Of a DNA stretch of 64,000 nucleotides, positions 16,809 to 24,785 are shown piece by piece; positions within the stretch are counted from its first letter, which is position 1, and each line of letters opens with the position of its first letter. This stretch comes from G963556115 sp963677015 (GTDB lineage Bacteria > Planctomycetota > SZUA-567), in the NCBI GenBank assembly GCA_963677015.1, contig OY781533.1:2108001-2172000 (forward strand). The letters run 5' to 3'. The position numbers and the translations under genes are program-made. Under the pieces are notes generated by a model. The model was not told where the DNA came from, ran no database searches, and was given only the letters and a program-made list of their open reading frames with translations.

Positions 16809-17861
16809 ATGGATATAAAAAGTATCTCTCAGCAGCGTGGTGCATGGCTTGATGTTGTCGATAATGACATAGATGGTATCATCATCTCAAACCGCATTCG
16901 CCTTGCCAGAAATATCGAAGAATATAATTTTATTCCCAAGCTCGATAAATTCGGCAGGAAATGTGTTATTGATGCAATTCAAACTGCAATTGAAACTGTC
17001 GATGAATGCAAAGAGCTTAAATTTCTTGATACCACAGAACTTGATCCAGTAGAGCAGCAGCTTCTGGTTGAGCGGCATCTTGCGAGCAATGAACTGATAG
17101 AGACTCCAGACACCTGCGGAATTGCCTTCAATCAAGTCGAAAACATTTCAATTATGATAAATGAAGAGGATCACCTCAGGCTGCAGGGACTTGGAGGCGG
17201 CTTCAACCTTCATGAGACCTACGATATGCTGGATAGAATGGATACAGCCTTTGCTTCCGTGCTTGGATACGCTTTCAGTGATGACTTCGGCTACCTTACA
17301 GCCTGCCCCACAAATGCTGGGACTGGACTGCGGGTATCGGTAATGATTCATTTACCGGCACTAACCATGACCGGACATATAGAAAAAGCTTTCCGGGCGA
17401 TACAGGATCTGCGTCTGGCAATACGCGGCTTCTATGGCGAAGGCTCTGAAGCATTGAGTGATATTTATCAGATTTCCAATCAGATAACTCTCGGACGTTC
17501 AGAGATTGAGATTTTGAACGATCTGATTGCGGTAATTGAAGAGCTGGCAGTTTATGAGAATAAAGCCAGAGCAAAATTAATGGAGAACAACCGCGTTAAA
17601 ATTGAAGATAAGGTCGAGAGAGCCTACGCTATACTGCAGAGCGCCCGCATCATCTCTAATTCCGAAGCAATGAATCATCTCTCCAGCCTGCGTCTGGGCA
17701 TTAATACCGGGCTCCTTGAAAACCTCAACTTGGAAAAGCTCAACAACATCTTCTTGTTTTCACAGGAAGCGCACCTGCAATGCCGCCATGGTATAGAATA
17801 CCTGAGTGATGAACTGGATATTGTCCGTGCCGACTATATACGTGAACAGCTGGAAGCATAA
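16809..17861 (+). CDS. mcsB: Protein-arginine kinase McsB-like (ATP:guanido phosphotransferase)
   Basis: 350 residues of the guanido-kinase catalytic fold. Key motifs are ISNRIRLARN (phosphate-binding Arg loop), MINEEDHLR (catalytic Glu) and LTACPTNAGTGLRVSVM (nucleotide and guanidine pocket). The small size and the NEEDHLR sequence are those of bacterial McsB, which phosphorylates protein arginines and in Firmicutes marks proteins for ClpCP. It is a monocistron with no mcsA, ctsR or clpC nearby, unlike the Bacillus operon; partners may be elsewhere. Some such orphans occur in diderm phyla. Arginine kinase activity on proteins is inferred from the motif class and not proved. Confidence 0.88.
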   Translation: MDIKSISQQRGAWLDVVDNDIDGIIISNRIRLARNIEEYNFIPKLDKFGRKCVIDAIQTAIETVDECKELKFLDTTELDPVEQQLLVERHLASNELIETPDTCGIAFNQVENISIMINEEDHLRLQGLGGGFNLHETYDMLDRMDTAFASVLGYAFSDDFGYLTACPTNAGTGLRVSVMIHLPALTMTGHIEKAFRAIQDLRLAIRGFYGEGSEALSDIYQISNQITLGRSEIEILNDLIAVIEELAVYENKARAKLMENNRVKIEDKVERAYAILQSARIISNSEAMNHLSSLRLGINTGLLENLNLEKLNNIFLFSQEAHLQCRHGIEYLSDELDIVRADYIREQLEA

Positions 17862-17921
17862 CCAGTAGACCAAGTCACACCCTATCGATATTATTATCTA
17901 CCAGCGCTAACCCATAAAAAA

Positions 17922-17948
17922 ACTCTGCCGGGTAAAACCCAGCAGAGT
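17922..17948 (-). terminator. Intrinsic terminator of the 18 kb methyltransferase
   Basis: ACTCTGC plus GGGT pairs with ACCC plus GCAGAGT with one mismatch. On the minus strand it is followed by a T tract (A run at 17916-17922). The gene ends about 20 bases upstream. Confidence 0.75.
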
Positions 17949-17969
17949 ACAAAGACAATTACGTCCATT

Positions 17970-18815
17970 TTAATTATCAGTATTAGTCGCCACTATCGCA
18001 AATTCACTCCCGAGAGAATTATAGGTATCCCCTGCCACATTGGAGTAAACGCCGGTAACTTCAAAACCACCAGCTTCAATCTCAGCTATAAGAGAATCAA
18101 GTGAATAATACTGCAGCCAGTTATAAATCACTCTTTGCTTCTCAGGCCCAATGATAGTATACTTATCCAAAGCAACCTGCTCGGATTCATATTTAAAAGT
18201 ATTGAGAAAACCATAATAATCATCTGCAGACCAGAAACCGTCAAGCAGGTTAAGCTCATAAAGAGCTTTCTCCTCTACCCTTTTAAATGCCTCAAGCGAA
18301 TATACATCAAGAAGTACAGCTCCAGACGGCTTGAGAATTTTTTTGAATATTGAAAGTAATTTACTACGCTGCTGCGGACTGAGGGCGCAGAAATCACACA
18401 TTATCAGCGTAACCAGATCATAAACACTATCGGCAGAAAAATCCAGATAGTTCTGACAATGGTAATCAATATCAAGATTCTCCTCAGCAGCCAGTCTTTT
18501 AGCGTAATCAATAGAATTTCGTGAAATATCTATTCCGCTTACCTTGACTCCCATTCTGGCTAAAGCCGTAGTGTAATATCCGGGGCCACATCCGAAATCA
18601 CACACCGAAGAATCTTTTCCCAAAGAAAAATACCTGCTGATCCAGGAAACGGACGCAGTAATAAATTCCTCTTTCCGTGATGATATATCAACATCCTTAT
18701 TTAAATGGAAATCCAGCATCCGCTGAGCAGTATAGCTACCATTCCATAATTCATTTACCGTATTGAATGAAAACGGTTCAGGGCGTGAGCTAATACTCTT
18801 CATCGTCTTATACAT
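17970..18815 (-). CDS. Class I SAM-dependent methyltransferase
   Basis: 281 residues. Motif I is VCDFGCGPGYYTTALARMG (about 70-88), followed by VSGIDISRNSIDYAKR as the acidic motif II and by VTLIMCDFCALSPQQR as the post-II region. The N-terminal 65 residues are extra and begin MYKTMKSISSRPEPF. The substrate is not recognisable; the general type is a small-molecule or amine methyltransferase. The start ATG 18815 lies 5 bases after AGGAG. On the same strand, 65 bases upstream, lies a 15-codon ORF with a very strong ribosome site, which could be a leader peptide or tiny partner gene. A terminator follows, so this is a small independent unit. Confidence 0.85.
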   Translation of the reverse strand: MYKTMKSISSRPEPFSFNTVNELWNGSYTAQRMLDFHLNKDVDISSRKEEFITASVSWISRYFSLGKDSSVCDFGCGPGYYTTALARMGVKVSGIDISRNSIDYAKRLAAEENLDIDYHCQNYLDFSADSVYDLVTLIMCDFCALSPQQRSKLLSIFKKILKPSGAVLLDVYSLEAFKRVEEKALYELNLLDGFWSADDYYGFLNTFKYESEQVALDKYTIIGPEKQRVIYNWLQYYSLDSLIAEIEAGGFEVTGVYSNVAGDTYNSLGSEFAIVATNTDN

Positions 18816-18880
18816 TGCCTCTCCTAATTATTATCAGGCAGCAGAATAACAGACAGAATACAACCAAAACTGCCGCCAGT

Positions 18881-18928
18881 TTACAAAAACGAACCTCCAG
18901 TAAATTCAACCAAATCAGATACAATCAT
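18881..18928 (-). CDS. Candidate 15-residue micro-ORF with near-perfect Shine-Dalgarno
   Basis: Reading MIVSDLVEFTGGSFL and a TAA stop. Its site AAAGGAGGTG (18943-18934), 5 bases before ATG, is the best match to the 16S tail that I found in the window. In the same frame after the TAA, codons continue for 18 residues (TGGSFGCILSVILLPDNN) to a TAG at 18824 inside the next gene's ribosome site. The TGGSF segment occurs on both sides of the stop. It may be a leader peptide for the downstream methyltransferase, a small secreted or modified peptide, or a broken or recoded 34-residue gene. No family is recognised, and chance cannot be ruled out for so short an ORF. Confidence 0.4.
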   Translation of the reverse strand: MIVSDLVEFTGGSFL

Positions 18929-18943
18929 CAGTGCACCTCCTTT

Positions 18944-19242
18944 CATCAGAAGTTTTATCATTCTAAATTTTATAAAACATACAGAAAGATAAAAACATAG
19001 CTTAATATTATCTACAACCCAAGGGAAAACGACCAAACACACAAAATATATTGCTGCAACAGGCAGGCCTGCAAATATAGTCTATATAGTATGTACCAAA
19101 TTTTTAAATACAACCACAATCTAAAAAAATATACCACAAACATTATTGGACATATTCTTACCATCTCCAACATCATATATCCAAAAAAATATGCGCTTAA
19201 TAACAATACAAATATAAAAGAATAAGCCAAATCATAAAAAAA
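18944..19242. other. AT-rich intergenic stretch without a supported gene
   Basis: About 300 very AT-rich bases between the micro-ORF and the miaB terminator. Hydrophobic reading frames exist on the minus strand but run through the terminator hairpin and have no ribosome site. A weak TATAAA-type box is visible near 18977-18984 on the minus strand, where the micro-ORF's promoter would be expected. Confidence 0.6.
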
Positions 19243-19262
19243 CTGCCGTAAAGCTACGGCAG
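19243..19262 (-). terminator. Intrinsic terminator of miaB
   Basis: A perfect 8-bp stem CTGCCGTA/TACGGCAG with a 4-base loop, followed on the minus strand by seven T (A run at 19236-19242). It starts 33 bases after the miaB stop. Confidence 0.88.
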
Positions 19263-19294
19263 CAAAAAGATTCAAACTTAATTAATAAGAAAGA

Positions 19295-20620
19295 TCACAG
19301 CAACAGTTCAGATTGCAGAGTCAACGGAGTTGAGTCAACAACCTTTAATCTGGCCAATTTACCGATAAGATCTTTTCCACCATTTGCCGGAGCATCAAAA
19401 ATGCAGATCATATTGGTAGCGGTACGCCCTGAAAAACGTGTCTCATCTCTGGCAGTAGGCCCTTCAACCATTACTTCAACCTCCTTGCCTACATATGAAG
19501 CGGTTCTTCTGGTGCTTACCTCCTCCTGAATCTTCAGAAGAATCTGGTTTCTTTCTTTCTTCACTTCCTGCGGCACATCATCTACCATAGTATCGGCAGA
19601 CACCGTTCCGGGACGTGGAGAGTATTTGAATATATACGCCGTCTGGAACTCAGCTTTAACAAATAAATCTCTTGTCGCTTCAAAATCTTCATCACGCTCA
19701 CCCGGGAATCCGACGATAAAATCACTGGTAATCAAGGTACCCGGCGCGTAACGCTGTACCATCTCCAGCTTCTGATCATATATCTCTCTGGTATAACCAC
19801 GCCGCATCGCCTGCAGAATTTTTGTTGAGCCTGATTGTGCCGGCATATGCAGGTGCTTACAGACCCTTGGCAATTCCTCCATCGCCTGAAGAAGCTCCGC
19901 ATCAACATCACGTGGATGGCTGGTAACAAAACGCCAGCGCAAGACCTCAGGCACCCCTTCATGCACAGCATGCAATAACCGCGCAAGGTGGCTGCCATTA
20001 TCCTTACCATAGGCATCGACATTCTGTCCCAGCAAAGTTATCTCCGTAGCCCCCATATCCACAAGGCGACGGCATTCATCAAGTACTGCAGCGACAGGCC
20101 TACTTACCTCCCGCCCCCTGACATACGGCACAATACAATACGAACAGAAGTTGTTACAACCACGCATCACCGAGACAAATCCCGCATACCCTTTGTGCAG
20201 CGTGCGATTATGCGCAGCAAGAACACCGGCAGAACGAATCATATCTTCACTGGTATCACAAATCTTCTCACCTAAGAGAGCCTGATCAACCATATAAGCA
20301 ATATTTGCAAACACTCTGGTGCCACAAATAATATTCAGATGCTTCGGCAAAATCCGAAACAGTTCTTCTCCCTTACGCTGAGCAAAACAACCCATAATCC
20401 CAATAATCTTATTGCAGTCAAGCTGTCTGACCCGCTGCAGCACCCGCTCTTCAGCATGCTCCCGGACCGAACAAGTATTGAAAAGAACGATGTCTGCCTC
20501 TGTTTCATCAGCTACCAGTTCATACCCATTATCGATTAGTGACTCCTCGACCAGCTCACTGTCAAGTTTATTCATCTGACACCCGAAGGTGTGAACAATT
20601 ACTTTATTCTTACTACCCAT
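19295..20620 (-). CDS. miaB: tRNA-2-methylthio-N6-dimethylallyladenosine synthase
   Basis: A 441-residue radical-SAM methylthiotransferase that adds the methylthio group to i6A37 made by MiaA. The N-terminal cluster cysteines are Cys14 (TFGCQMN), Cys50 (NTCSVRE) and Cys78 (MGCFAQR). The radical-SAM cluster is CNNFCSYC (Cys155, 159, 162), followed by VPYVRGREVSR, and the SDFIVGFPGERDEDF segment is conserved. The C-terminus carries a TRAM domain (EVEVMVEGP onward). GCQMN and the TCSVRE sequence favour MiaB over MtaB or RimO. It ends with a clear terminator. It is some 3 kb from miaA and not in its operon. Confidence 0.96.
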   Translation of the reverse strand: MGSKNKVIVHTFGCQMNKLDSELVEESLIDNGYELVADETEADIVLFNTCSVREHAEERVLQRVRQLDCNKIIGIMGCFAQRKGEELFRILPKHLNIICGTRVFANIAYMVDQALLGEKICDTSEDMIRSAGVLAAHNRTLHKGYAGFVSVMRGCNNFCSYCIVPYVRGREVSRPVAAVLDECRRLVDMGATEITLLGQNVDAYGKDNGSHLARLLHAVHEGVPEVLRWRFVTSHPRDVDAELLQAMEELPRVCKHLHMPAQSGSTKILQAMRRGYTREIYDQKLEMVQRYAPGTLITSDFIVGFPGERDEDFEATRDLFVKAEFQTAYIFKYSPRPGTVSADTMVDDVPQEVKKERNQILLKIQEEVSTRRTASYVGKEVEVMVEGPTARDETRFSGRTATNMICIFDAPANGGKDLIGKLARLKVVDSTPLTLQSELLL

Positions 20621-20677
20621 AAATATACAGCATTCCTCTATTATCTAGTGTCAAAACGATACTACAGCCCGCCTGAA

Positions 20678-21361
20678 TCAGGCTGGAACCTGTAGAAGTA
20701 TCCAGTCCAGACACGGATTTTCCGCAATAATTTTATCATATACACTCTTACTCATTTTATGAAATTTTAGATATACACACTTCTGTGATACAGAGTAATC
20801 TATTACCTCGGTAAAGAAAGAGCGGACCTGGCCTCCGGGCCATTTTATTTCAAGCTCCAAAACATTATATTCACCGAGCAGCATCTCCGGTACAGTTACC
20901 TTGACACCATCTTTGCCGAAAGCAACGGTATCTCCTGTGTGAAAAATCTTTTCCGCGTCAATATCAATAAAACGTCCATGAACTTCAAGTGAGGTCGGCA
21001 AATCAAGATACTTTGCCAATATTTCGTCTTCAGAAAGATCAGTTCCCCGGACTTTATATTTTTTCTCAGGCACCCCTTCGCGAAATTCAATAACTATCTG
21101 TCCCAGTTGTACATTCATCCCTTCAGTCAACCGAAATAACTTCTCGGGGTGACCGTTAATAATAATACCCGAGCTCGAATCCAGATCACGTATTATATAT
21201 TTTTCGCCGTCATAAATTATTTCAGCATGCTCACGGGACACCGTTGTATCATTGAGTACACAATCACACAATGACCGCTTCCGACCAATGACGGTACGGT
21301 CCTTCGTTATCTCGTATTCATATACCCCGAGGCTGGGATCAAAAATATTTATATAAGCCAT
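20678..21361 (-). CDS. FHA-domain protein
   Basis: 227 residues. The first 95 are a forkhead-associated domain that binds phosphothreonine: TVIGRKRSLCDCVLND, SREHAEIIYDGEKYIIRDLD, then SSSGIIINGH, keeping the Gly-Arg, Ser-x-x-His and Asn-Gly core residues. The remaining 130 residues (a beta-rich region with LEVHGRFIDIDAEKIFHTG and a Ser/Thr-poor tail) are not recognised; a PilZ-like domain is conceivable but unproved. No Ser/Thr kinase is near. It lies between miaB (57 bases downstream) and the GNAT/hflX pair (48 bases upstream). Cytoplasmic, with no membrane segment. Confidence 0.85.
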   Translation of the reverse strand: MAYINIFDPSLGVYEYEITKDRTVIGRKRSLCDCVLNDTTVSREHAEIIYDGEKYIIRDLDSSSGIIINGHPEKLFRLTEGMNVQLGQIVIEFREGVPEKKYKVRGTDLSEDEILAKYLDLPTSLEVHGRFIDIDAEKIFHTGDTVAFGKDGVKVTVPEMLLGEYNVLELEIKWPGGQVRSFFTEVIDYSVSQKCVYLKFHKMSKSVYDKIIAENPCLDWILLQVPA

Positions 21362-21409
21362 AAATCAACCCACTTGCTAAAAACCACAAACACCAAAATA
21401 ACGATAGTC

Positions 21410-21844
21410 CTAAATCTTTTTAACCAGAACCCGTACCTTTTCCAGTTCTTTCCAGCCGGAGCGCAAGAAATACTCCATACCGCTAAAATTTTTCTCAAAG
21501 ACATAGAGAGCAGCTTCACTTACGCCGTACATTTTGAACCCCAGAAATGTATGTTCGATCAGCTTACGCATTATCCCCAGACCACGGAATTCAGGAATTA
21601 CAACAGCGTGACGAAGTGTACCGTAAAGTCCATCGGTTCCGCCGACCAGTGTTGCAACCATAGCCCCAGTCTCTTTCTCTCTGGCAATATAGCTCAAATC
21701 AGGATTACGCTCAAGATACCGCCGCATAACAGCAGGATAATCTTTCTCAGTGCCAACGTCTATACAACTGGTTGCTTCCCAGATCGTATATGCTTCCTTC
21801 AGATCAGAATCCAGCAGCGGTAACACTGCAAACCTCTCATCCAT
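21410..21844 (-). CDS. GNAT-family N-acetyltransferase
   Basis: 144 residues with the GNAT fold. ATLVGGTDGLYGTLRHAVVI is the beta4 region and PEFRGLGIMRKLIEHTF is motif A, binding the acetyl-CoA pyrophosphate (R/Q-x-x-G-x-G/A). AALYVFEKNFSGMEYFLRSG is motif B with the helix and the typical Phe/Tyr before the last strand. The substrate is unknown. ATG 21844 follows GAGG, which lies at the very end of hflX; only 2 bases separate the genes, so translation is coupled. It may act on a ribosomal or small-molecule substrate, but that is speculation from the neighbour. Confidence 0.82.
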   Translation of the reverse strand: MDERFAVLPLLDSDLKEAYTIWEATSCIDVGTEKDYPAVMRRYLERNPDLSYIAREKETGAMVATLVGGTDGLYGTLRHAVVIPEFRGLGIMRKLIEHTFLGFKMYGVSEAALYVFEKNFSGMEYFLRSGWKELEKVRVLVKKI

Positions 21845-21846
21845 AA

Positions 21847-23145
21847 CTAGACCTCAGACATCTCACCCGGCATCTTTTTAAGCCTCTCATAATCGGCCTT
21901 TTCCAAAACAGCCGAAATAATTACGTCACTCCCGTCGTACGCTGTATCATTTACAATACCAACCTGATTAATAACCGCCAGACGCTTACCATCCCCGGCT
22001 GAAAATCTGAGTTTAACATTGCACTTTCCGGAGAGGACTTTATCCTCAATAATAGCCAGCATCTCGTCAATACCCTGCCCGGAATGAGCAGAAACAACTA
22101 CAGACTCCCCTAGCTCGCGCCGCAAATCAGCCAGGACTTCAGGGTCTGCGACCTTGTCAGCTTTATTAATAACGTACAACCTCTCTTTTTCACCCATTTT
22201 GAGTGACTCAAGGGTCTGTTCAACCGCAACAACCTGAGCCTTTGCCATCGGATCAGAACCATCAATAACCAGAAGCAGAAGATCAGATTGCGCCGCTTCT
22301 TCCAGTGTCGCATGAAAACTCGCCACAAGATGGTGCGGCAGACGCCTGATAAACCCTACCGTATCTGATATTAAAATATTACTGCCGCTAGGAAGAGTAA
22401 GCTTACGGGTAAGAGTATCCAGAGTAGCAAACAGCTGATCTTCCACGTAAGCGTCATCACCGGTTAGTTTATTGAGCATCGAACTCTTGCCGGCATTGGT
22501 ATACCCTACCAGACAGGTCGTAAATATCCGCTCACGTGATGCAACCTCCCGGGCTTTACGACTCTCAATCTCATCAAGATCCTTACGTAAAAACGAAATT
22601 TTACGGCGGATAATTCTTCTATCGGTCTCTATCTGGCTCTCACCCGGACCTCTGGTGCCGATACCGCCGCCAAGCCTTTCAAGGTGTGTCCATTTACGGG
22701 CCAGACGCGGCAGTTCATACTCCAACTGAGCCAGTTCAACCTGCAGTATTGCCTGCTTGGACGTGGCTCTGGTCATGAATATATCAAGGATAACTTCACT
22801 CCGGTCTATAACCTTCAAGCGCGCAGCCTCTTCTATTGTACCCAATTGTGTCGGAGTTATATCATCATCCACGACAATGGTATCAGCCCCGCATTCATGG
22901 GCCATATCAACCATATCATAAAACTTTCCCTTGCCCAGATAATACTTTGTTGTCGGCTTATCCAGCTTCTGAACAATAGTACCGACAACCTCCGCTCCGG
23001 CTGTCTCCAGCAAAGCTCCCAATTCAGAGAGCGGTTCTTCAGACTCATCATAACGCCCCGGCTTTATAACTCCAACCAGAAAACATCTTTCATTATGAAT
23101 AGTCAATTCTTCTCTATCAATTCTATCCTGATTATTACTAGTCAT
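21847..23145 (-). CDS. hflX: Ribosome-splitting GTPase HflX
   Basis: 432 residues. The N-terminal HflX domain contains the GGGIGTRGPGESQIETDRR signature and a preceding coiled region. The G domain follows: G1 LVGYTNAGKSSMLNKL (about 210-225), G3 ISDTVGFIRRLPH, G4 VINKADK, and G5-like VVSAHSGQG. The protein binds the 50S subunit and rescues stalled ribosomes under heat or antibiotic stress. The N-terminus has a 14-residue leader before CFLVGVIKPG. hfq is not adjacent. It is the promoter-proximal gene, with the GNAT gene 2 bases after it, and a 409-base region upstream. Confidence 0.96.
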   Translation of the reverse strand: MTSNNQDRIDREELTIHNERCFLVGVIKPGRYDESEEPLSELGALLETAGAEVVGTIVQKLDKPTTKYYLGKGKFYDMVDMAHECGADTIVVDDDITPTQLGTIEEAARLKVIDRSEVILDIFMTRATSKQAILQVELAQLEYELPRLARKWTHLERLGGGIGTRGPGESQIETDRRIIRRKISFLRKDLDEIESRKAREVASRERIFTTCLVGYTNAGKSSMLNKLTGDDAYVEDQLFATLDTLTRKLTLPSGSNILISDTVGFIRRLPHHLVASFHATLEEAAQSDLLLLVIDGSDPMAKAQVVAVEQTLESLKMGEKERLYVINKADKVADPEVLADLRRELGESVVVSAHSGQGIDEMLAIIEDKVLSGKCNVKLRFSAGDGKRLAVINQVGIVNDTAYDGSDVIISAVLEKADYERLKKMPGEMSEV

Positions 23146-23554
23146 TTCAACCTTTTCATAATACTTTTTTCAAAGTAGATATAATTAAACCAAAACTAAA
23201 GATATATTATAACATTTTACAAAAAAAGATTTTACAGTAAATAGACTCCTTTTAAAAAAGTATTTTCACCGGTAGCAAGCATAAACCAACTATCAAAGTT
23301 ACATAAAAGTAAGGATGATTTGCGAAAAAAAGTGACAAAAGAAATGTAGAAGGTGTCACGTAGAGCCGATTATTAATATACAACCGGTAAATACCTGACA
23401 CTAATCACTGATGATAATTGTAAGGATAACAGTATAATTTAAATTTTAACTTTTTTTGTTTAACCGGCTGACCCAAAAACATATAATTAACAGTATAGAT
23501 TTCACATGTTCAGTCTGAACAGATTGATTGAACAGCAGTTATAAAGGAAATACC
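23146..23554. other. Intergenic region between divergent hflX and the 110-residue protein
   Basis: About 410 AT-rich bases with no supported gene. Seen in it: a GTGAC/GTCAC inverted pair spanning roughly 23332-23358, a TATAAT near 23431, and a perfect 15-base palindrome TGTTCAG-T-CTGAACA at 23507-23521, 33 bases before the ATG of the small protein. The palindrome is a good operator candidate. Confidence 0.6.
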
Positions 23555-23887
23555 ATGAACGAACGTGAAAGACGTAAAGAAGAGCTACTAAACGAACTTG
23601 CCAAGCGCTATAAAGATTCATCAGAAACACTGAAAAATCTTGCGATGCGTATTCAATCAGCAGCTGATGAAAGTCATGAAAACACACGTACTCATGAAGA
23701 TCAGAATAAAGATCTACGTGAAAATCTTGATACCGATCAGGGTCCGCTACCATTCTCTTACCTTGAATTTCTTGAATTCTCATCTTCTGCGGAATTTGAG
23801 AAATACAAAAAGATGCCGGTTATCACCAGCGATGAAATAGCTGAGACAAACATTGACGAACTGATCAATGAATTACAGGCTGAATAA
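23555..23887 (+). CDS. Small acidic charged protein of unknown function
   Basis: 110 residues, start ATG 23555 chosen for AAGGA 7 bases upstream. The sequence begins MNERERRKEELLNELAKRYK and continues as a highly charged, probably helical segment (to about residue 60), then a short Pro/Phe-containing stretch (PLPFSYLEFLEFSS) and an acidic end. No family is recognised and no membrane segment or signal is seen. It is followed by an intrinsic terminator, so it forms its own unit before nadD. A perfect palindrome upstream suggests regulated expression. The frame is well supported by its ribosome site and codon pattern. Confidence 0.7.
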   Translation: MNERERRKEELLNELAKRYKDSSETLKNLAMRIQSAADESHENTRTHEDQNKDLRENLDTDQGPLPFSYLEFLEFSSSAEFEKYKKMPVITSDEIAETNIDELINELQAE

Positions 23888-23922
23888 TTCAAATTGTTAA
23901 GTTGACATTTTTTTATTTTTCG

Positions 23923-23953
23923 ATAAGCTATCAGTAATGATAGCTTATTTTTT
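23923..23953 (+). terminator. Intrinsic terminator after the small acidic protein
   Basis: A perfect 11-bp stem ATAAGCTATCA/TGATAGCTTAT with a GTAA loop, then a T tract. It lies only about 12 bases before the nadD start, so nadD must either be read through it or initiated very near. Confidence 0.88.
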
Positions 23954-23964
23954 ATGAAAGGGTT

Positions 23965-24594
23965 ATGTTTCCTATAATGACAATCGGCATTCTTGGCGGT
24001 ACATTTGATCCACCACATCTCGGGCATCTCAGCATGGCACTTTCAGCAATAAATACAGGTGCTGTAGCTAAAGTTATTTTTATTCCGACAGCAACACCAC
24101 CTCATAAAAGCCGTGCAGATATTACTGAAGACACTCACCGTCTAAAAATGACTGAAATAATGCTTGAAAACTACCCTGAATTCAGCGTTTCAGATATAGA
24201 GATAAAAAGACAGGGATTAAGTTATACCGTATTTACCCTGAGAGAATTAAAGAAACAATATCCCGATACGGAATTACGCCTGATAATAGGCGCTGATATG
24301 GCACAGATTTTCGGCTCGTGGAAGAATGCCACCGAAATTTTTGAACTTGCACGGCCACTTGTAGCAGCAAGACCGGGATATGAATTTTCTCCTGATTTCG
24401 GTTTAACCGCTCCGTCAGGTCTGCCGACAGAATATTGTAAGCAACTGAAAAACTGTATTTTCTCTGCTCCTTTAATAGATATTTCAAGCACCGAAATAAG
24501 AGAAGCCGCAGTAACAGGAAAACTCGACACCGTCGCGGAATATATTTCCCCGGCAGTAATAAGCTATATCAATAAAAACAAGCTCTACCAATAA
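23965..24594 (+). CDS. nadD: Nicotinate-nucleotide adenylyltransferase
   Basis: Adenylates nicotinate mononucleotide in NAD synthesis. 209 residues with the nucleotidyltransferase loop GILGGTFDPPHLGHLSMA (about 8-25), PTATPPHK, and the C-terminal ISSTEIREAA motif that binds ATP. The start is uncertain: ATG 23965 is only 2 bases from AAAGGG, and ATG 23977, which begins MTIGILGG as in other family members, is 14 bases away. An intrinsic terminator hairpin lies directly upstream and could act as an attenuator or simply end the preceding unit. nadA is also in the window, some 10 kb away. Confidence 0.93.
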   Translation: MFPIMTIGILGGTFDPPHLGHLSMALSAINTGAVAKVIFIPTATPPHKSRADITEDTHRLKMTEIMLENYPEFSVSDIEIKRQGLSYTVFTLRELKKQYPDTELRLIIGADMAQIFGSWKNATEIFELARPLVAARPGYEFSPDFGLTAPSGLPTEYCKQLKNCIFSAPLIDISSTEIREAAVTGKLDTVAEYISPAVISYINKNKLYQ

Positions 24595-24615
24595 AAATTA
24601 TATCTACTTACTTCA

Positions 24616-24643
24616 TTGACAAAAGGCGTTATTCCGTTAATAT
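24616..24643 (+). promoter_or_regulatory. Promoter of the tRNA-Arg gene
   Basis: A perfect TTGACA (24616-24621), 16 bases, TAATAT (24638-24643), ending 38 bases before the tRNA 5' end. A second TATTGT box lies at 24641-24646. Confidence 0.6.
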
Positions 24644-24681
24644 TGTTAAGACTGTCACTCAAGTAAGCACTGAATAAACAA

Positions 24682-24753
24682 GTCCCAGTAGTCCAATGGA
24701 TAGGACGGAAGCCTCCGGAGCTTCAGGTTGGGGTTCGATTCCCTACTGGGACG
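24682..24753 (+). tRNA. tRNA-Arg (anticodon CCG)
   Basis: A complete cloverleaf can be folded by hand. Acceptor GTCCCAG/CTGGGAC (24682-24688 with 24746-24752), D stem GTCC/GGAC, anticodon stem GAAGC/GCTTC with loop CTCCGGA (anticodon CCG at 24715-24717), and a T stem closing TTCGATT. The discriminator is G at 24753. No CCA is encoded, so it must be added by the CCA enzyme. The anticodon reads CGG. Confidence 0.95.
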
Positions 24754-24785
24754 TTTTACTTTCAAACCTCCTGTGAGTGCCTATT

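Noticed and set aside
19012..19275. An 87-codon hydrophobic reading frame on the minus strand
   Set aside because: It runs through the miaB terminator hairpin and T tract, has no ribosome site, and its hydrophobicity is what AT-rich DNA gives by chance.
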